DNA of 64,000 bases. It comes from Stomoxys calcitrans. Lineage: Eukaryota; Arthropoda; Insecta; Diptera; Muscidae. The stretch spans positions 151,132,501-151,196,500 of the forward strand of contig NC_081556.1 of assembly GCF_963082655.1 (NCBI RefSeq), read 5' to 3'. A program made the translations under genes and the position numbers. Positions 21,101 through 30,030 of this stretch are shown in pieces; position 1 is the stretch's first letter, and every line of letters starts with the position of its first letter. The notes beneath the pieces are model-generated. The model made no database searches and was not told the DNA's origin. It worked only from the letters and a program-made list of their open reading frames with translations.

Positions 21101-23775
21101 GACCTAAATATGGATTAGATCGGTCCATATTCAGATTTAGCTGCCATAAAGACCAATCTCCCGATAAAGGGTCTGAAGCCCATAAAAGCTTTATTTATTA
21201 ACCGATATCGCTGAAATTTAAAAATATGGTTTATTTTTTAGCCTCCCGACATCTAACCCTTATATGGTTCAGATCGGACTATATTTAGATATAGCTGCCA
21301 TATAGACCGATCTCCCCATAAAAGGTCTGAAGGCCATAAAAACTTTATTTTTATCCGATTTCGCTGAAATTTGAAACAGTGAGTAGTTTTAGGCCACCCG
21401 CCATCCGACCCAAATATGGTAGAGATCGGACTGTATTTACATATAGCTGTCATATAGACCGATATGCCGGTTAACGGTCTGAAGCTCTTAAAAGATTTAT
21501 TTATTACCCGATTTTGTTGAAATCTGAAATACAAAATTCAACAGTGACTTATATTTATTACATCACTCAATGTCCGCCCGGCCGAACTTAATGTCTTTTT
21601 ACTTGTTTATTTTGCTGTTTCAATTCAAGCTCGGGGTTTTTCTGTTTTTTTTTCAATGAAATGTATTTTTAAAGTATGATATATCCAAATGAAAAACAAA
21701 ACACGATTTTTATATACGATAAATAAAAGACTACGAGCTTGAACAAAAACAGCAAAATTGAATACAGCAGTCTATTATAAAAATAACATTTACGTTTTTA
21801 TTCAAAAAAATTTTTTAATTTTTTTTTGCAGAAAAATTTTTACTTACAACTTTGTCTGGAGTCGGAGTCGAAAATATCTTGACTTTGACTCCGGGCAGAA
21901 TTGCTCGACTCCGACTCCGCAGCCCTGTATTAAAGAAGGCTCCTCACTCTTTATGTGTGTATATAACAAATTGTATAACACTATATCCAGTTAATGATAA
22001 AAATCCATATCCATAGCGGTGGGTGAAAAATTTCGGAAAACAAGTAAAAAGGCATTAAGTTCGACCGGGCCGAACTTTGGAGACCCACCACTTCGGGTAT
22101 ATATGTAAACCACCTTTCGTCATAATCGGGTGAAAAATGAATAATTTATGCCTCCATTGCAGCTTTATCTAATTATGCCCGGACCAAATTTTACACGGAC
22201 ATTGAGTGATGTATTAAGTACAAGCATAGTTAAATTTTGTAGAACAAAAAATTGTTTTTTTTTGGAAGCCATATCCAAATATAGGCCGATCTGAACCATA
22301 TACGACCCGGATGTCAAAAAGCCGAACATAAGTCACTGTGCCAAATTTCAGGCTGACAATGGGCCTAATACAACTCACTGTCCCAAATTTCGGCGACATC
22401 GGACAATAAATGCACCTCTTATGGGCCCAAAACCTTATAGCGAGAGATCGGTCTATATGGCAGCTATATCCAAATCTGAAACGATCTGGGCCGAATTGCA
22501 GAAAATTTTCGAAGAACGTAACGCAACTCACTGTCCCAAGTTTCGGCGACATTGGACAATAAATGTGCCTTTTATGGGCCCAAAACCTTATAGCGAGTGA
22601 TCGGTTTATATGGCAGCCATATCCAAATCTGAACTGATCTGAGCCAAATTGAAGAAGGATGTCGACACAACCCGGCGGAACGGTCTATATGGGGGCTATA
22701 TCAAGATATAGTCCAATACAGCCCATCTTCAAACATAACCTGCTTGTGAACAAAAAAAGAATCTATCCAAAGTCTGGCTCAATATCTCTATTTTTAAAAA
22801 CTATAGCGTGATTTCAAAAGACAGACGGACGGACATGGCTAGATCGTCTTAGATTTTTACGCTTGTCAGGAAAATATATACTTTATAGGGTCGGAAATGG
22901 ATTTTTCAATGTGTTGCAAACGGAATGACAAAAGTAATATACCCCCATCCTTCGGTGGTGGGTATAGAAAACTAGTCCAAGTCTAAAATTGGCTTTTAAC
23001 AGAGCTAAAAGAAAAAACTCATATTAAAATTGAAGCTATGGAATTTTTCCAATAACTTTTGATACTGCCTTACATGTAGAAAAAATTTATCTTTCATCTT
23101 ATAATGAATCATAAATACTAAACATAATCGGTATATACCATTATCTTGCTCCAACTACAATAATAAAATTTCAAAACTATCCCCTTTGAATGAAATTTAC
23201 CAAAATTTGTTTGTGCTCAGATTTAAGACCACTTTAAGCCAAACAGAAAACTTGTACAATTCCAGCAACAAGAATTCAGTTCGATCACAATTATAAAAGT
23301 GTGTCGATAAAGTTGTCGTATTAAATGGCGTGTTGGGTTCAAAATCTCAAAAACAAAATCTTGCTGTCGATTTTCGTCATGCTACAGTGGAGTATATTTT
23401 TGTACTTTTTTTTATTCAGCAATTAAAATCAAGCAAAGCAATCAATTTAGTAGTATTTTAGGAACATAATAACTTTATTTTTTTGCATTGCCTCATATGT
23501 AGTTACAAACTGTGCAGATTTTACTTCTATATAGAAATCTTCAAAGAAATCTCCCAATCAATTCTCAAAATCAAGATAAAATTTTATAAGAATCAATAAA
23601 GAAAACTCTGTATTTAAGCAGATACATCATTTTTTTGTGCTTCCATCTTACCTGATAAGCTGTGGGCAAAGACCAGAACAAAAACAATGGGCTCTATGTG
23701 AAACATATGAAAAAATTGCTGCCACTCTAACTGCTTAAGCCGCGACAGAGTCGATGTAACAGCTGATTCCACCAT
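2939..23775 (-). CDS. SLC46-type MFS transporter, downstream paralogue, 3' end outside window
   Basis: Major-facilitator membrane transporter of the SLC46 group (folate and muropeptide transporters); the substrate here is unknown. Coding exons in order are 23775-23652, 11638-11529, 11456-11306, 4161-3978, 3908-3182 and 3128-2939. All have GT/AG sites and consistent phases (1,0,1,2,0,1), giving about 495 codons. Ten membrane segments can be followed: TM1 ends FAHSLSG, TM2 leads into motif A GSWSDHYGRKP, TM6 ends in ALYVPESLN, TM7 precedes TMTVFYLFVREKFQWT, and TM9-TM10 are in the last visible exon. A long acidic, glutamine-rich loop links TM6 and TM7, the usual place for the central cytoplasmic loop. 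The start ATG at 23775 (MVESAVTS) is chosen because upstream codons in frame offer only GTG. TM11-TM12 must lie beyond position 1. Family assignment is strong; transport function is inferred. Confidence 0.85.
3182..3908 (-). CDS. Left transporter gene, exon 5 (727 nt)
   Basis: Encodes TM5, TM6 (ending VPESLN), the large central loop with a five-glutamine run, TM7 and TM8. Donor AAAG|GTAAGT. In the upstream paralogue the same stretch is split into 440 and 137 nt by a 107-nt intron. Confidence 0.9.
3978..4161 (-). CDS. Left transporter gene, exon 4 (184 nt)
   Basis: Encodes TM3-TM4 (WYYILAVVPHSILGGN; FCFISDVTDIKIRPYR). Acceptor cactccag, donor CAG|GTAAAC. The FISD...RPYR block is where SLC46 proteins enter TM5, and it recurs at 41824-42007. 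Confidence 0.88.
4540..4735. repeat. Pol III-like dispersed repeat ending in a perfect hairpin
   Basis: Related to 54950-55045: both carry agtggcagtcctttacag, then ccaaggtttctggcgggaat or its equivalent, then the taatccaag...ctaccaa block. In the reverse direction the motifs look like tRNA A and B boxes. Here the last part is duplicated in inverted orientation, giving a 22-bp perfect stem at 4671-4692/4701-4722. Confidence 0.5.
4735..5335. mobile_element. DINE-like repeat units, degraded
   Basis: About four units of the family recognisable by gatcttgacca, tatgacagctacatccg, gtatgatccga and gaaatccgataataaatggg. They end in the 5'-type block ccatttccgaccttacgaag. Both boundaries are unclear. 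Confidence 0.55.
5351..5638 (-). mobile_element. tRNA-related SINE, near full length
   Basis: In the minus direction it starts with an A-box-like tract (gcagaggttagcatgtccgc), then a B-box region, then a body ending ccttagtggaatgttcatg-like. The order matches the other copies in the window. The B box is damaged here (ctgggtccgagtcctggc). Confidence 0.75.
6511..6742. mobile_element. 232-bp MITE with CAGGGTGGCTGATGAA ends
   Basis: Perfect 16-bp terminal inverted repeats CAGGGTGGCTGATGAA/TTCATCAGCCACCCTG are flanked by TA on both sides (6509-6510, 6743-6744). The core is almost pure A+T with repeated ttaattaa. Removing it restores tatttagatatagctg, a standard DINE unit, so the insertion is exact. 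The end resembles ends of irritans-type mariners (ACAGGTTGGCTGATAAG), so a mariner-type mobiliser is likely. It has no coding capacity. Confidence 0.85.
6745..7130. repeat. 380-bp dispersed repeat of unknown class, copy 1
   Basis: Shares with 16985-17365 the order gatctgtgtg, gagaagctt, gctaccgggc, gacaatc, gagtctcagtg or its equivalent, aaataaccaatg, gttcccgc, ggatcgccacct and a caacaacaa tail. The A-rich or CAA tail suggests a SINE-like element, but I see no clear A and B boxes. This copy has a 20-bp perfect hairpin at 6833-6877. Confidence 0.6.
7480..8255 (+). mobile_element. DINE-1-like element, second unit type
   Basis: The 5' end resembles Drosophila DINE-1 strongly: a short dyad (tagtacagggcattataac), then gcatttgtttgtaacgcccagaaggaag. 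Units have gctatatttaaatctgaac / catgatgaaatttgacag style text. A better copy is at 32690-34050. Confidence 0.6.
8260..8805 (-). mobile_element. DINE-1-like element
   Basis: The 3' palindrome gttcggccgggcctaac is at the left, followed by tttggatacccaccaattcgggtatatatg. The 5' end is at the right with gacggacatggctagg, tactttatagggtcgg and cccccatccttctttggtaggtata. Confidence 0.75.
9205..10840 (+). mobile_element. DINE-1-like element split by a second repeat
   Basis: The 5' part 9209-9358 (ataccatccagcataggatgg ... agtccatctagccatgtctatcc) is continued at 10476-10838 (tatgtccgtctgtcgaaagc ... ggagggttgaacttagcacgc). The break falls inside the conserved block and is filled by the element at about 9362-10472. 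Confidence 0.65.
9362..10472. mobile_element. Repeat with GGGTAAATACC palindromic ends
   Basis: Left end gagatgggtaaatatccaaaaggtatttaccc and right end gggtatttacacggtagaaacccatatct are roughly inverted. Both ends contain several gggtattta motifs. The middle holds about five DINE-type units (tggcagctatatccaaatatggtccg). A partial relative lies at 15303-15990. Confidence 0.5.
10841..11305. other. Intron sequence without recognisable content
   Basis: AT-rich sequence with no transposon ends, open frames or repeats that I recognise. It directly precedes the donor side of exon 3 of the left transporter gene. Confidence 0.5.
11306..11456 (-). CDS. Left transporter gene, exon 3 (151 nt)
   Basis: Encodes TM2 and MFS motif A, GSWSDHYGRKP, then the start of TM3. 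The donor is G|GTAAGTGG. Histidine stands where the upstream paralogue has the more usual arginine (GAWSDRFGRKP). Confidence 0.88.
11529..11638 (-). CDS. Left transporter gene, exon 2 (110 nt)
   Basis: Acceptor ttacaattag, donor CTGCAG|GTAAAT. Encodes the extracellular TM1-TM2 loop (IIYQACTSVFQYNDTDC). Its two cysteines and the IIYQ motif recur in the 110-nt exon at 57559-57668. Confidence 0.85.
11695..13340 (-). repeat. DINE-like head followed by a 130-bp tandem array
   Basis: The left end has aacaagtaaaagc, a palindrome (gttcggccggaccgaat) and taccctccaccatggatcgc. From about 12170 to 13120 a different unit repeats: aaatacctttcatttgagccccatattgccatggtc, then tttgggggtgtt, then gacccccagaaacg. 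Starts at 12709, 12837, 12968 and 13099 give a period of 128-131 bp. Short frames here are periodic artefacts. Confidence 0.7.
13471..14255. mobile_element. Mariner-derived MITE carrying a nested transposon
   Basis: A copy of the TTGGGTTGCCCAAAAAGTAA family: degenerate left end tatggttgcccaaaaagtaa at 13471, intact right end at 14255, TA on both sides. Its two halves (13471-13589 and 14137-14255) are separated by the element at 13590-14136. The junction cagctgttattttTA / TAgcttgctttag restores the ordinary MITE sequence. Confidence 0.88.
13590..14136. mobile_element. Fold-back Tc1/mariner derivative with 177-bp arms
   Basis: Ends AAGGGTGATTTTTTTGAGG/CCTCAAAAAAATCACCCTT are flanked by TA. The arms 13590-13766 and 13960-14136 are near-perfect inverted copies, and each includes the transposase start (MNRLTNEQRLQI). 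One strand then continues with the 5' region only. The plus strand jumps to LNDYVNKQNCRIWSEEQPEA...VWCG, a middle part of the protein. The element is therefore a deleted, palindromic relative of 1004-1901 without catalytic capacity. Confidence 0.85.
14290..14795 (-). mobile_element. DINE-1-like element, partial
   Basis: Units with ctcatgaagtcaagaccca and a good 5' end on the right: cggacataactagttcaac, atactttatgggattttag, cccccatcctatggtggagg. The 3' palindrome is absent. Confidence 0.65.
14977..15096. repeat. Imperfect 51-bp inverted repeat
   Basis: Outer 23 bases pair perfectly (cttggttaggggacttattcaac at 14977-14999 with its complement at 15074-15096). The next 28 align without gaps at about two thirds identity, and the loop is about 18 nt. 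I do not recognise a transposon end. Confidence 0.8.
15130..15295 (+). mobile_element. SINE, 3' part only
   Basis: Matches the body and tail of the SINE family: aagtggtgtcgctctacggc, ataaaaaggtgg, cattgagcttaaacttg, cctttaatggaatgtt. The promoter half is missing. Confidence 0.6.
15303..15990. mobile_element. Partial GGGTAAATACC-ended repeat
   Basis: Starts gatgggtaaatacccaaaaggtatttaccc like 9362. It contains similar internal units and the shared stretch gatttcatattctttgtatataaacctgat. The right end is unclear; a stub of the mariner MITE end (ttgcccaaaaagtaattg) lies at 15994-16011. Confidence 0.5.
16020..16670. other. Intron sequence without recognisable content
   Basis: A 60-codon frame on the minus strand (16102-16284) has no family resemblance that I can name. 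A small inverted repeat occurs at 16561-16600 (gccaaatatgcc...ggcatatttggc). Nothing else stands out. Confidence 0.4.
16670..16985. repeat. Fragment of the 130-bp repeat family
   Basis: Recognisable by acacctttcatttgacacacgta, ggtaaacgtgtccg, caccgagacctggcg-like text and a G-rich stretch gggggcagtgtccgcccccc, as at 13250-13320. Confidence 0.55.
16985..17365. repeat. 380-bp dispersed repeat of unknown class, copy 2
   Basis: Second copy of the repeat at 6745-7130 with the same order of blocks and a caacaacagcaac tail. It lacks the perfect hairpin, showing that the hairpin in the other copy arose later. Confidence 0.6.
17366..17814. other. Unassigned sequence
   Basis: No gene, transposon end or repeat family recognised. 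The stretch around 17490-17620 has a short open frame (ISKLGGKNWRNVVEQG) that could be a retroelement remnant, but this is too weak to call. Confidence 0.3.
17815..18890 (+). mobile_element. DINE-1-like element with about seven internal units
   Basis: 5' block cattaaggtaaatatatattcttgatcgtc. Units are marked by tcccatataaaccgatctcccgatttgacttcttgagcc and gatttggctgaaattttgcac. The 3' end has ggatttccaa-like text, gattcggcccggccgaac and cgcttttacttgtta. Confidence 0.8.
19123..19359. mobile_element. Mariner-derived MITE (237 bp)
   Basis: Ends tagggttgcctaaaaagtaattgcgg / ttactttttgggcaacccaa with flanking TA. The left 75 bp correspond to the 3' end and the right 120 bp to the 5' end of the mariner at 61570-62487. 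Confidence 0.88.
19360..20102. other. Unassigned intron sequence, possible short-TIR element
   Basis: A 13-bp inverted match (aaacagaatgagc at 19845-19857 and its complement near 20090-20102) could bound a 265-bp element, but no target duplication is clear. Two related motifs with aaaagattcgcg occur at 19497 and 19611. No gene seen. Confidence 0.3.
20103..20353 (-). mobile_element. tRNA-related SINE, diverged
   Basis: The order of blocks matches the family (aaggaacaggg, cacatatca, aatgataaggaacc, catggcatggtacc, gccaccattaggagg, cggacatgctagcctctgtgctacg), with several changes in the promoter boxes. Confidence 0.65.
20565..21605 (+). mobile_element. DINE-1-like element with about six units
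   Basis: 5' end tataccccccacggtaggataggaggtat, then tttccgaccctacaaagtat and cgatgcccgcgtatctgtccg. Units are marked by catatagaccgatctcccgataaagggtct. The 3' palindrome is gtccgcccggccgaac with ctttttacttgttt. Confidence 0.8.
22040..22970 (-). mobile_element. DINE-1-like element
   Basis: The left end has aacaagtaaaaaggc, gttcgaccgggccgaac and gacccaccacttcgggtatatatg. The right end has cggacggacatggctagatcgtc, tactttatagggtcgg and cccccatccttcggtggtgggtata. Confidence 0.82.
22971..23651. other. First-intron sequence just downstream of exon 1
   Basis: AT-rich, without recognised repeats or frames. It follows the donor of exon 1 of the left transporter gene in its reading direction. Confidence 0.4.
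23652..23775 (-). CDS. Left transporter gene, exon 1
   Basis: Codes for the short cytoplasmic N-terminus and TM1 (IEPIVFVLVFAHSLSG). The donor is G|GTAAGATGG in phase 1. The ATG lies in an AAATAATGG context. The same phase and the xNLSG / HSLSG ending occur in exon 1 of the upstream paralogue. Confidence 0.85.
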
Positions 23776-24527
23776 TATTTTTAATTTGATTATTGATTGT
23801 TGTTTGTTGTTATTTTTCACTTATTTGTTTTTGTTTTTTTTTTTTGTAAAGCACTGTAATTTTCGTTTACAACACAACAATGGCAATTACCGTTTCAATT
23901 GAACATTGTCTATTTTGAAAATTTGATTTGAATCTATTCACAAAACATTGACCGTTACAATTTTGTCGAGGGCTACACTTTTCATTTGTCAAGTTTCCGC
24001 TTGAGAGTTCACGTCTAAACTGTGGCCCGGTTTGAATGAGATGTCGCTGTTAACTCCTCCATACATTTTTGCTCACACCAAACTTTTGTGTCATTTGTCA
24101 TTATTGTTGTTGTGTTTTCTGTTGATTTTTTACTCTTTGCGTATTACTTTAATGTATGTGAATGTTAATGTGTTAGTAAGTGTTGTTGTATTTATCAATA
24201 ATTATATATGATCGCATGCATACATTTGTGTTGTTGTTGTTGTTTTTATAGATGTTTCCTAGAGCTAGGCTTGAGTAAATCAACAAAACACGTTCATAAT
24301 CAAGGGAATCCATTGAGTTTTTCATTGCCTGCCTTCTCTTTGTTGTAGGTGGCAACAATGATTTTGTGCAGTTTTATATAAATAACAGATCTTTATTACT
24401 GTTATTATTACTAAAGGCGATTTTTGTTTATAACCTTATCTTATAACTTAACAAAAATAATGTAAATAATCCTACCAATACATTGGGGTGTTTAAATTAA
24501 ATCGTAAGCTGCATTTATAGAACTATA
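23776..24527. other. 5' flank of the left transporter gene
   Basis: Probable 5' untranslated and promoter region of the minus-strand gene starting at 23775. It has long A/T tracts, CA/TTG-rich runs and no transposon signatures, in contrast to its surroundings. I cannot place a TATA box or initiator with confidence. Confidence 0.4.
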
Positions 24528-25165
24528 ATACCCTACACCTACACTACAATTATAAATTTGGGCAATAATTAAATATATATGTATTGGGTTGCCCAAAAAG
24601 TAATTGCGGTTTACTTAAAAGAAAGTAAATGCATTTTTAATAAAACTTAGAATGAACTTTAATCAAATATACTTTTTTTATACTTTTTTTCTAAAGCAAG
24701 CTAAAAGTAACACACAAGTCACAAGCTGTGAAAAAATTTGTCAACGCCGACTATATGAAAAATCCGCAATTACTTTTTGGGCAACCCAATATATATGAGA
24801 GCTATATTTAAATCTGAACCCACTTTCAGACAGATAGTTTTAAAATTGTGTTAACTACGGCCATTCAAGTGCAAATCGGGCGATACATATATGTGGGAGC
24901 TATGGACCGACTTTTACCAAAATCAATAGCGATCGTCCTTGGGCCAAAAAAGTGCTATGTGCAAAATTTCGAGATGATTGGACTACAAATACGACCTGCA
25001 CTTTGATTACAAGAATACATGGACTCACAGACGGAAAGACGGACATGGCTAAATCGAATCAGAAAGTGATTCCGAGTCGATCGGTATACTTATCGATGGG
25101 TCTAGCTCTTCTTCTTCTTGGCGTTGCAAATAAATGCACAAACTTATAATACCCTATACCACAAT
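24528..25165 (-). mobile_element. DINE-1-like element, second unit type, with MITE inside
   Basis: The 5' end is on the right: ccctataccac, ataaatgcacaaacttataat, then cttggcgttgcaaataa, and gacggacatggctaaatcg. A mariner MITE (24584-24789) sits in the left part. Confidence 0.65.
24584..24789. mobile_element. Mariner-derived MITE (206 bp)
   Basis: TIRs ttgggttgcccaaaaagtaattgcgg / ttactttttgggcaacccaa with TA on each side. It is shorter than its relatives because the block agctgataactgacagaaga is deleted. Confidence 0.88.
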
Positions 25166-25195
25166 GGTTATACGTTCCTTAAATTATACGTTCCT

Positions 25196-26283
25196 TATAC
25201 CCTCCACCATAGGATGGCGGTATACTAATGTCAACATTCAGTTTGTAACTCCCCGAAATATTCGGGGACCCAGCCATGTCCATCCTTCCGTCTGGTTGTC
25301 GAAAGCTCGTTAACTTTCAAAGTTAGTGTAGGTCGGTTGGGATTGTAAATGGGCCATATCGGTCCATGTTTTGATGTAGCTGCCATATTAACTGAATTTG
25401 GATCTTGACTTCTTGGGCCACAAAAGGGCGCAATGCTTAACCGATTTCACTGAAATTTTGCATGAGGTGCTTTGTTATAACTTCCAACAACTGTGCTAAG
25501 TATGTTTGACATCGGTCTATAACCTGATATAGCTGTCATATTAACCTATCTGGGTCTTGACTTCTTGAGCAATTCTTATCCGATTTGGCTGAAATTTTGC
25601 ATGTGGTATTCTGACTTCCAATAACTGTGCTAAGTATGGTTAAAATCGGTCAACAACCTGATATAGCTGCCATATTAACCAATTTTGGATATTGACTTCT
25701 TGAGCCACTAGAGGTCGCAATTCTTATCCGATTTGGCTGAAATGAATTAAATGAAGTGTTTTTTTATGCCTTCCAATAATGCTAAGTATGGTTCAAATCG
25801 GTTCACAACCTGATATAGCTGTCATATAAACCGATCTGGGGTCTTGACTTCTTGGGCCTCTAAAGGGGCGCAATTCCTATCCGACTCGGCTGAAATTTTG
25901 TTCAACGGCTTCTCCCAAGACCTTCAACATACGTGTTCAATATGGTCGGAATCGGCCTATAGCCTGATACAGCTCCCCTATAATTAAATCTCCCCATTTT
26001 ACTTCTTGAACCCCTGCGGGCGTAATTCTTATTCGATTTGGCTGAAATTTTACACAATGACTTCTACTATGATCTCCAACATTCAATTCGTTTTTCAATT
26101 CAATTCAACATTCGGTCTAAATCGAACCATAACTTGATATAGCTCCAATAGCATAGCATTTCTTTTCTTTTATTTTTTGTTTGCCTAAACAGGGATACTG
26201 GAAAAAGAACTCGACAAATGCGATCCATGGTGGAGGGTACATAAGATTCGGCCCAGGCGAACACAGCACGCTTTTACTTGTTC
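25196..26283 (+). mobile_element. DINE-1-like element, essentially complete
   Basis: 5' end taccctccaccataggatggcgg, then about five units with cttgacttcttgagcc and tgatatagctgccatatta. The 3' end is catggtggagggtacataagattcggcccaggcgaac with gcacgcttttacttgtt. Ends TACCCTCCACCAT / ATGGTGGAGGGTA are inverted. Confidence 0.82.
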
Positions 26284-26509
26284 AAATATATAGTAGATAC
26301 ATCTGCAAATACAGATGGACCGTACTTATCATGCCTATTACAAGTTATAAACAATACCACGTTTAAAATGTGATCCAAATAATTGTGCCCCCTAGAGGCT
26401 CAAGAAGTCAAGTCGGCCGATTGGTTTATGTGGCAGCTATATCAGATTAAAAGCATATCTGGACTTTTCATATTGGGATTCCTCAAATAAGGAAACATAA
26501 ACAAGTTAA

Positions 26510-27540
26510 AAATCATTAAGCTCGGCCGGGCCGAACTTTGGATACACACCACCTCCGGTGAAAATTGGATAACTCATGCACCCAAATTCGACACGGACAT
26601 AGAGTGGTCTAATAAATATAAGTCACTATTGAATTTTATATTTCAAATTTCAAAAATTTATTAATAAATAAAGCTTTTATGAGCTTCAGGCCCTTAACCG
26701 GCATATCGGTCTATATGAAAGCTATATCTGAATACAGTCTGATCTGAACCATATTTGGGTCCTATGTTCGGAAACGTAAAACTACTCGCTTTTTCAAATT
26801 TCAGCGAAATCGGTTAAAAAATAAAGCTTTTATGGGCTTCAGACCCTTTATCGGGAGATCGGTCTATATGACAGCCATATCTAAATGTAGTCCGATCTAA
26901 ACCATATTTAAGTCCTATGTTCGGAAGCGTAAAACTACTCACTGTTTCAATTTTCAGCGAAATCGGTTAAAAAATAAAGCTTTTATTGGCTTCAGACCCT
27001 TTATCGGCAGATCGGTCTATATGGCAGCTATATCCATATATAATCCGATCTGAACCATATTTAGGTCAGCTATCGGTAGGCTTAAAATAACCAACTGTTT
27101 CAAATTTCAGCGAAATATATGGCAGCTATATATAAATATAGTCCGATCTGAACCATATTTCGGTCAGATGTCGGGAGGCCTTAAATTACTCAATGTTTCA
27201 TATTTCAGCGAAATCGGATAAAAAATAAGGCATTTATGGGCATTAGACCCTTTATCGGCAGATCGGTCTATATAGCAGCTATATCCAGATATGGTCCGAT
27301 TTGGCCCGTTCAAGAACTTTACCGGCATGCATCAAAAAGACATATCTGTGCCAAATTTCAGCTCAATATCTCAATTTTTGAAGGCTGTAGGAAGGACAGA
27401 AACACGAACATCGTGGAATCGTCTTAGAATTTTACGACAATCTGAAATATATGTACTTTGTAGGGTTGGAAATGGATATTTCGATGTGTTGCAAATGGAA
27501 TGACTAAATGAATATACCCCCTATCCTACGGGTGTGGGTA
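26510..27540 (-). mobile_element. DINE-1-like element, essentially complete
   Basis: The left end has aacaagttaaaaatc and gctcggccgggccgaac. Six units follow, with ggtctatatg near 26707, 26861 and 27013 (spacing 152-154 bp). The right end has tactttgtagggttgg and ccccctatcctacgggtgtggg. Confidence 0.82.
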
Positions 27541-28013
27541 AAATAAGAAAATGTGTCAAAATTTTGCTCTTTTAATTTTTCGATACAGTACTATTTTTGG
27601 TACCATAGCAAATATAGGGCAACAACCTTAATTTCAACATTGGTTGTCGCAACGAATCTTTTTCTGTGTGCATACTGACCTCCTTCTTACTTCCTTTTAG
27701 TAAAAGGCTCGTCCTCTCACGATCCGGCTCGCAAATGGATAAGGTATTAGAAAATGGATCAGATCAGAAAATGGACGCATATTTAAACATCTTTCTTTCT
27801 CCTATCTATGTAGAAGTTTCAGATATGAGAAGAAAATTATTTCCATGTCAAATTTTAACAATAGCTCTTTAGTCCTCTTTACACCAACAAATAAAAAACA
27901 ACACTTTCAGTAGACAATGGTGTAATCCCAATTTGCAGTTCTATTCAGTCATCCTAACTTTTATCTAAATCATTCACACAGCATTATTAAGAAAATCAAC
28001 AACGTCGAGCAAT
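27541..28013. other. Unassigned intergenic sequence
   Basis: No transposon or gene recognised. It lies immediately beyond the putative poly(A) signal of the upstream transporter gene. Confidence 0.35.
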
Positions 28014-28094
28014 TTTATTGGGGGAAACTGCAGTATTTACTCTCAAGTGGTTCATTACTATTGCGTTTAATTAGATAGTGTATGCAAATGAAAC
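28014..28094 (-). CDS. Candidate last exon and poly(A) signal of the upstream transporter gene
   Basis: An excellent acceptor (taatctttttttag) precedes nine codons in the required phase 2, ending in TAA at 28069-28067. AATAAA follows at 28019-28014, then a GT-rich stretch. Joined to the exon at 35265-35109 it would complete TM12 with a very short tail. The alternative is that the upstream exon simply reads into a TAA at 35107-35105. The intron would be 7 kb and full of repeats. This is inference from signals only. Confidence 0.3.
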
Positions 28095-28314
28095 CTAAAA
28101 AAAGATTATATTGTGGAAAGAGAAGAACAGAAAGTGATTCATAGATGTCTTTACCCATTAACAAAAATCCAAAAATTCTTGAAAGAGAAAGAAATTTCAA
28201 GTATTTGAATAGTTTTGCCGATAACCATCAGTTATTGCACAGAAACCTACGAAGCTTGCCGAAGGCAGCAAGTCCTAAAATAACTTAGATATTCATTGTA
28301 AGCCATGCTAATTT

Positions 28315-30030
28315 GTATACCCCATACCATAGAATGGGGGTATACTAATTTCGTCATTCTGTTTGTAACACCTCGAAATATGCGTCTGAGACCCCATAAA
28401 GTATATATTGGGTTGCCCAAAAAGTAATTGCGGATTTTTCATATAGTCGGCGTTGACAAATTTTTTCACAGCTTGTGACTCTGTAATTGCATTCTTTCTT
28501 CTGTCAGTTATCAGCTGTTACTTTTAGCTTCCTTTAGAAAAAAGTGTATTTGATTAAAGTTCATTCTAAGTTTTATTAAAAATGCATTTACTTTCTTTTA
28601 AAAAATCCGCAATTACTTTTTGGGCAACCCAATATATTCTTGATTGTCATGTCTTTTAAGTCGATTTAGCCATGTCCGTCCATCCGTCTGTCTGTCGAAA
28701 GCACGCTTACTTTCGATGGAGTAAGTCTAGCCGCTTGAAATTTTTCACATATACTTTTTATTAGTAAAGGTCGGTTGGGGTTGTAAATGGGCCAAATCGG
28801 TTCATGTTTTGATATAGCTGCCATATAAACCGATCTTGGGTCTTGACTTCTTGAGCCTCTAGAGCGCGCAATTCTCGTCCAATTTAACTGAATTTTTGCA
28901 CGTAGTGTTTTCCAACAACTGTGCTAAGTATGATTCAAGTCGATTCATAATCTGATATAGCTATCATATAAACCGATCTTGGATCTTGACTTCTTGAGCC
29001 AATAGAGCGCGCAATTCTCATCCGATTTGGCTGAAATTTTGCATGAGGTGTTTTGTTATGACTTCCAATAATTGTGTTAAGTATGATTTAAATCGGTTCA
29101 TAATCTGATATAGCTGTCATTTAAACCGATCTTGTATCTTGACTTCTTGAGCCAATAGAGCGCGCAATCCTCATCTGATTTGGCTGAAATTTTGCATGAG
29201 GTGTTTTGTTATGACTTCCAATAACTGTGCTAAGTATGGCGTAAATCGTTATAGAACCTGATATAGCTGCCATATAAACCGATCTGGGATTTTGACTTCT
29301 TGAGCCTCTAGAGGGCGCAATTCTCATCCGATTTGGCGGAAATTTTATACAACGGCTTCTCTCATGACCTTCAACATACATGTCTAATATGGTCTGAATC
29401 GATCAATAGCTTTATACAGCTCCCATATAAACCGATCTCCCGATTTTCCTTCGTGATCCCCCACAAGGCGCAATTCTTATCCGAATGAACTGAAATATTA
29501 CACAATGACTTCTACAATGTTCAGCAATCATTTATGGTCCGAATCGGACTATAACTTAATATAGCTCCAATAGCATAACAGTTCTTATTCAGTATTCTTT
29601 GTTTACCGATCTGGCATCTTGACTTTTTAAGCCTCTTGACTGCGCAATTCTCATCCGATTTGACGGAAATTTTATACAACGGCTTCTCTCATGACCTTCA
29701 ACATACATGTCTAATATGGTCTGAATCGATCAATAGCTTTATACAGCTCCCATATAAACCGATCTCCCGATTTGGCTTTTTGAGCCCCTACAAGGCGCAC
29801 TTATCCGAATGAACTGAAATATTACACAATTACTTCTACAATGTTCAGCATTCATTTATGGTCCGAATCGGACTATAACTTGATATAGCTCCAATAGCAT
29901 AACAGTTCCTTTTCAATATTCTTTGTTTGCCTAAAAAGAGATACCGCGCATAGAATTCGACAAATGCGATCCATGGTGGAGGGTATATAAGATTCGGCTC
30001 GGCCGAACTTAGCACGCTCTTACTTGTTAT
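28315..30030 (+). mobile_element. DINE-1-like element with nested MITE
   Basis: 5' end ataccccataccatagaatggggg, then cataaagtatat interrupted by the MITE at 28408-28632 and resuming attcttgattgtcatg. Units repeat at 28811, 28954, 29107 and 29260 (143-153 bp). The 3' end is catggtggagggtatataagattcggctcggccgaac and cttacttgtt. Confidence 0.85.
28408..28632. mobile_element. Mariner-derived MITE (225 bp)
   Basis: Opposite orientation to most other copies: the 5'-derived half (atatagtcggcgttgacaaa) is on the left. Perfect family ends with flanking TA. It splits the conserved 5' block of a DINE-like element, so it is younger than that element. Confidence 0.88.

Noticed and set aside
23776..23820. 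Upstream extension of the left transporter N-terminus
   Set aside because: The extension would start at GTG; the first ATG in frame is at 23775 in a good context.
28015..28094. Alternative reading GFICIHYLIKRN as transporter C-terminus
   Set aside because: It looks membrane-like but is out of phase with the donor at 35108; only the shorter frame fits.
28811..29270. CRISPR-like regular repeats
   Set aside because: Units are about 150 bp, diverged, and without short constant repeats and unique spacers; the genome is eukaryotic.
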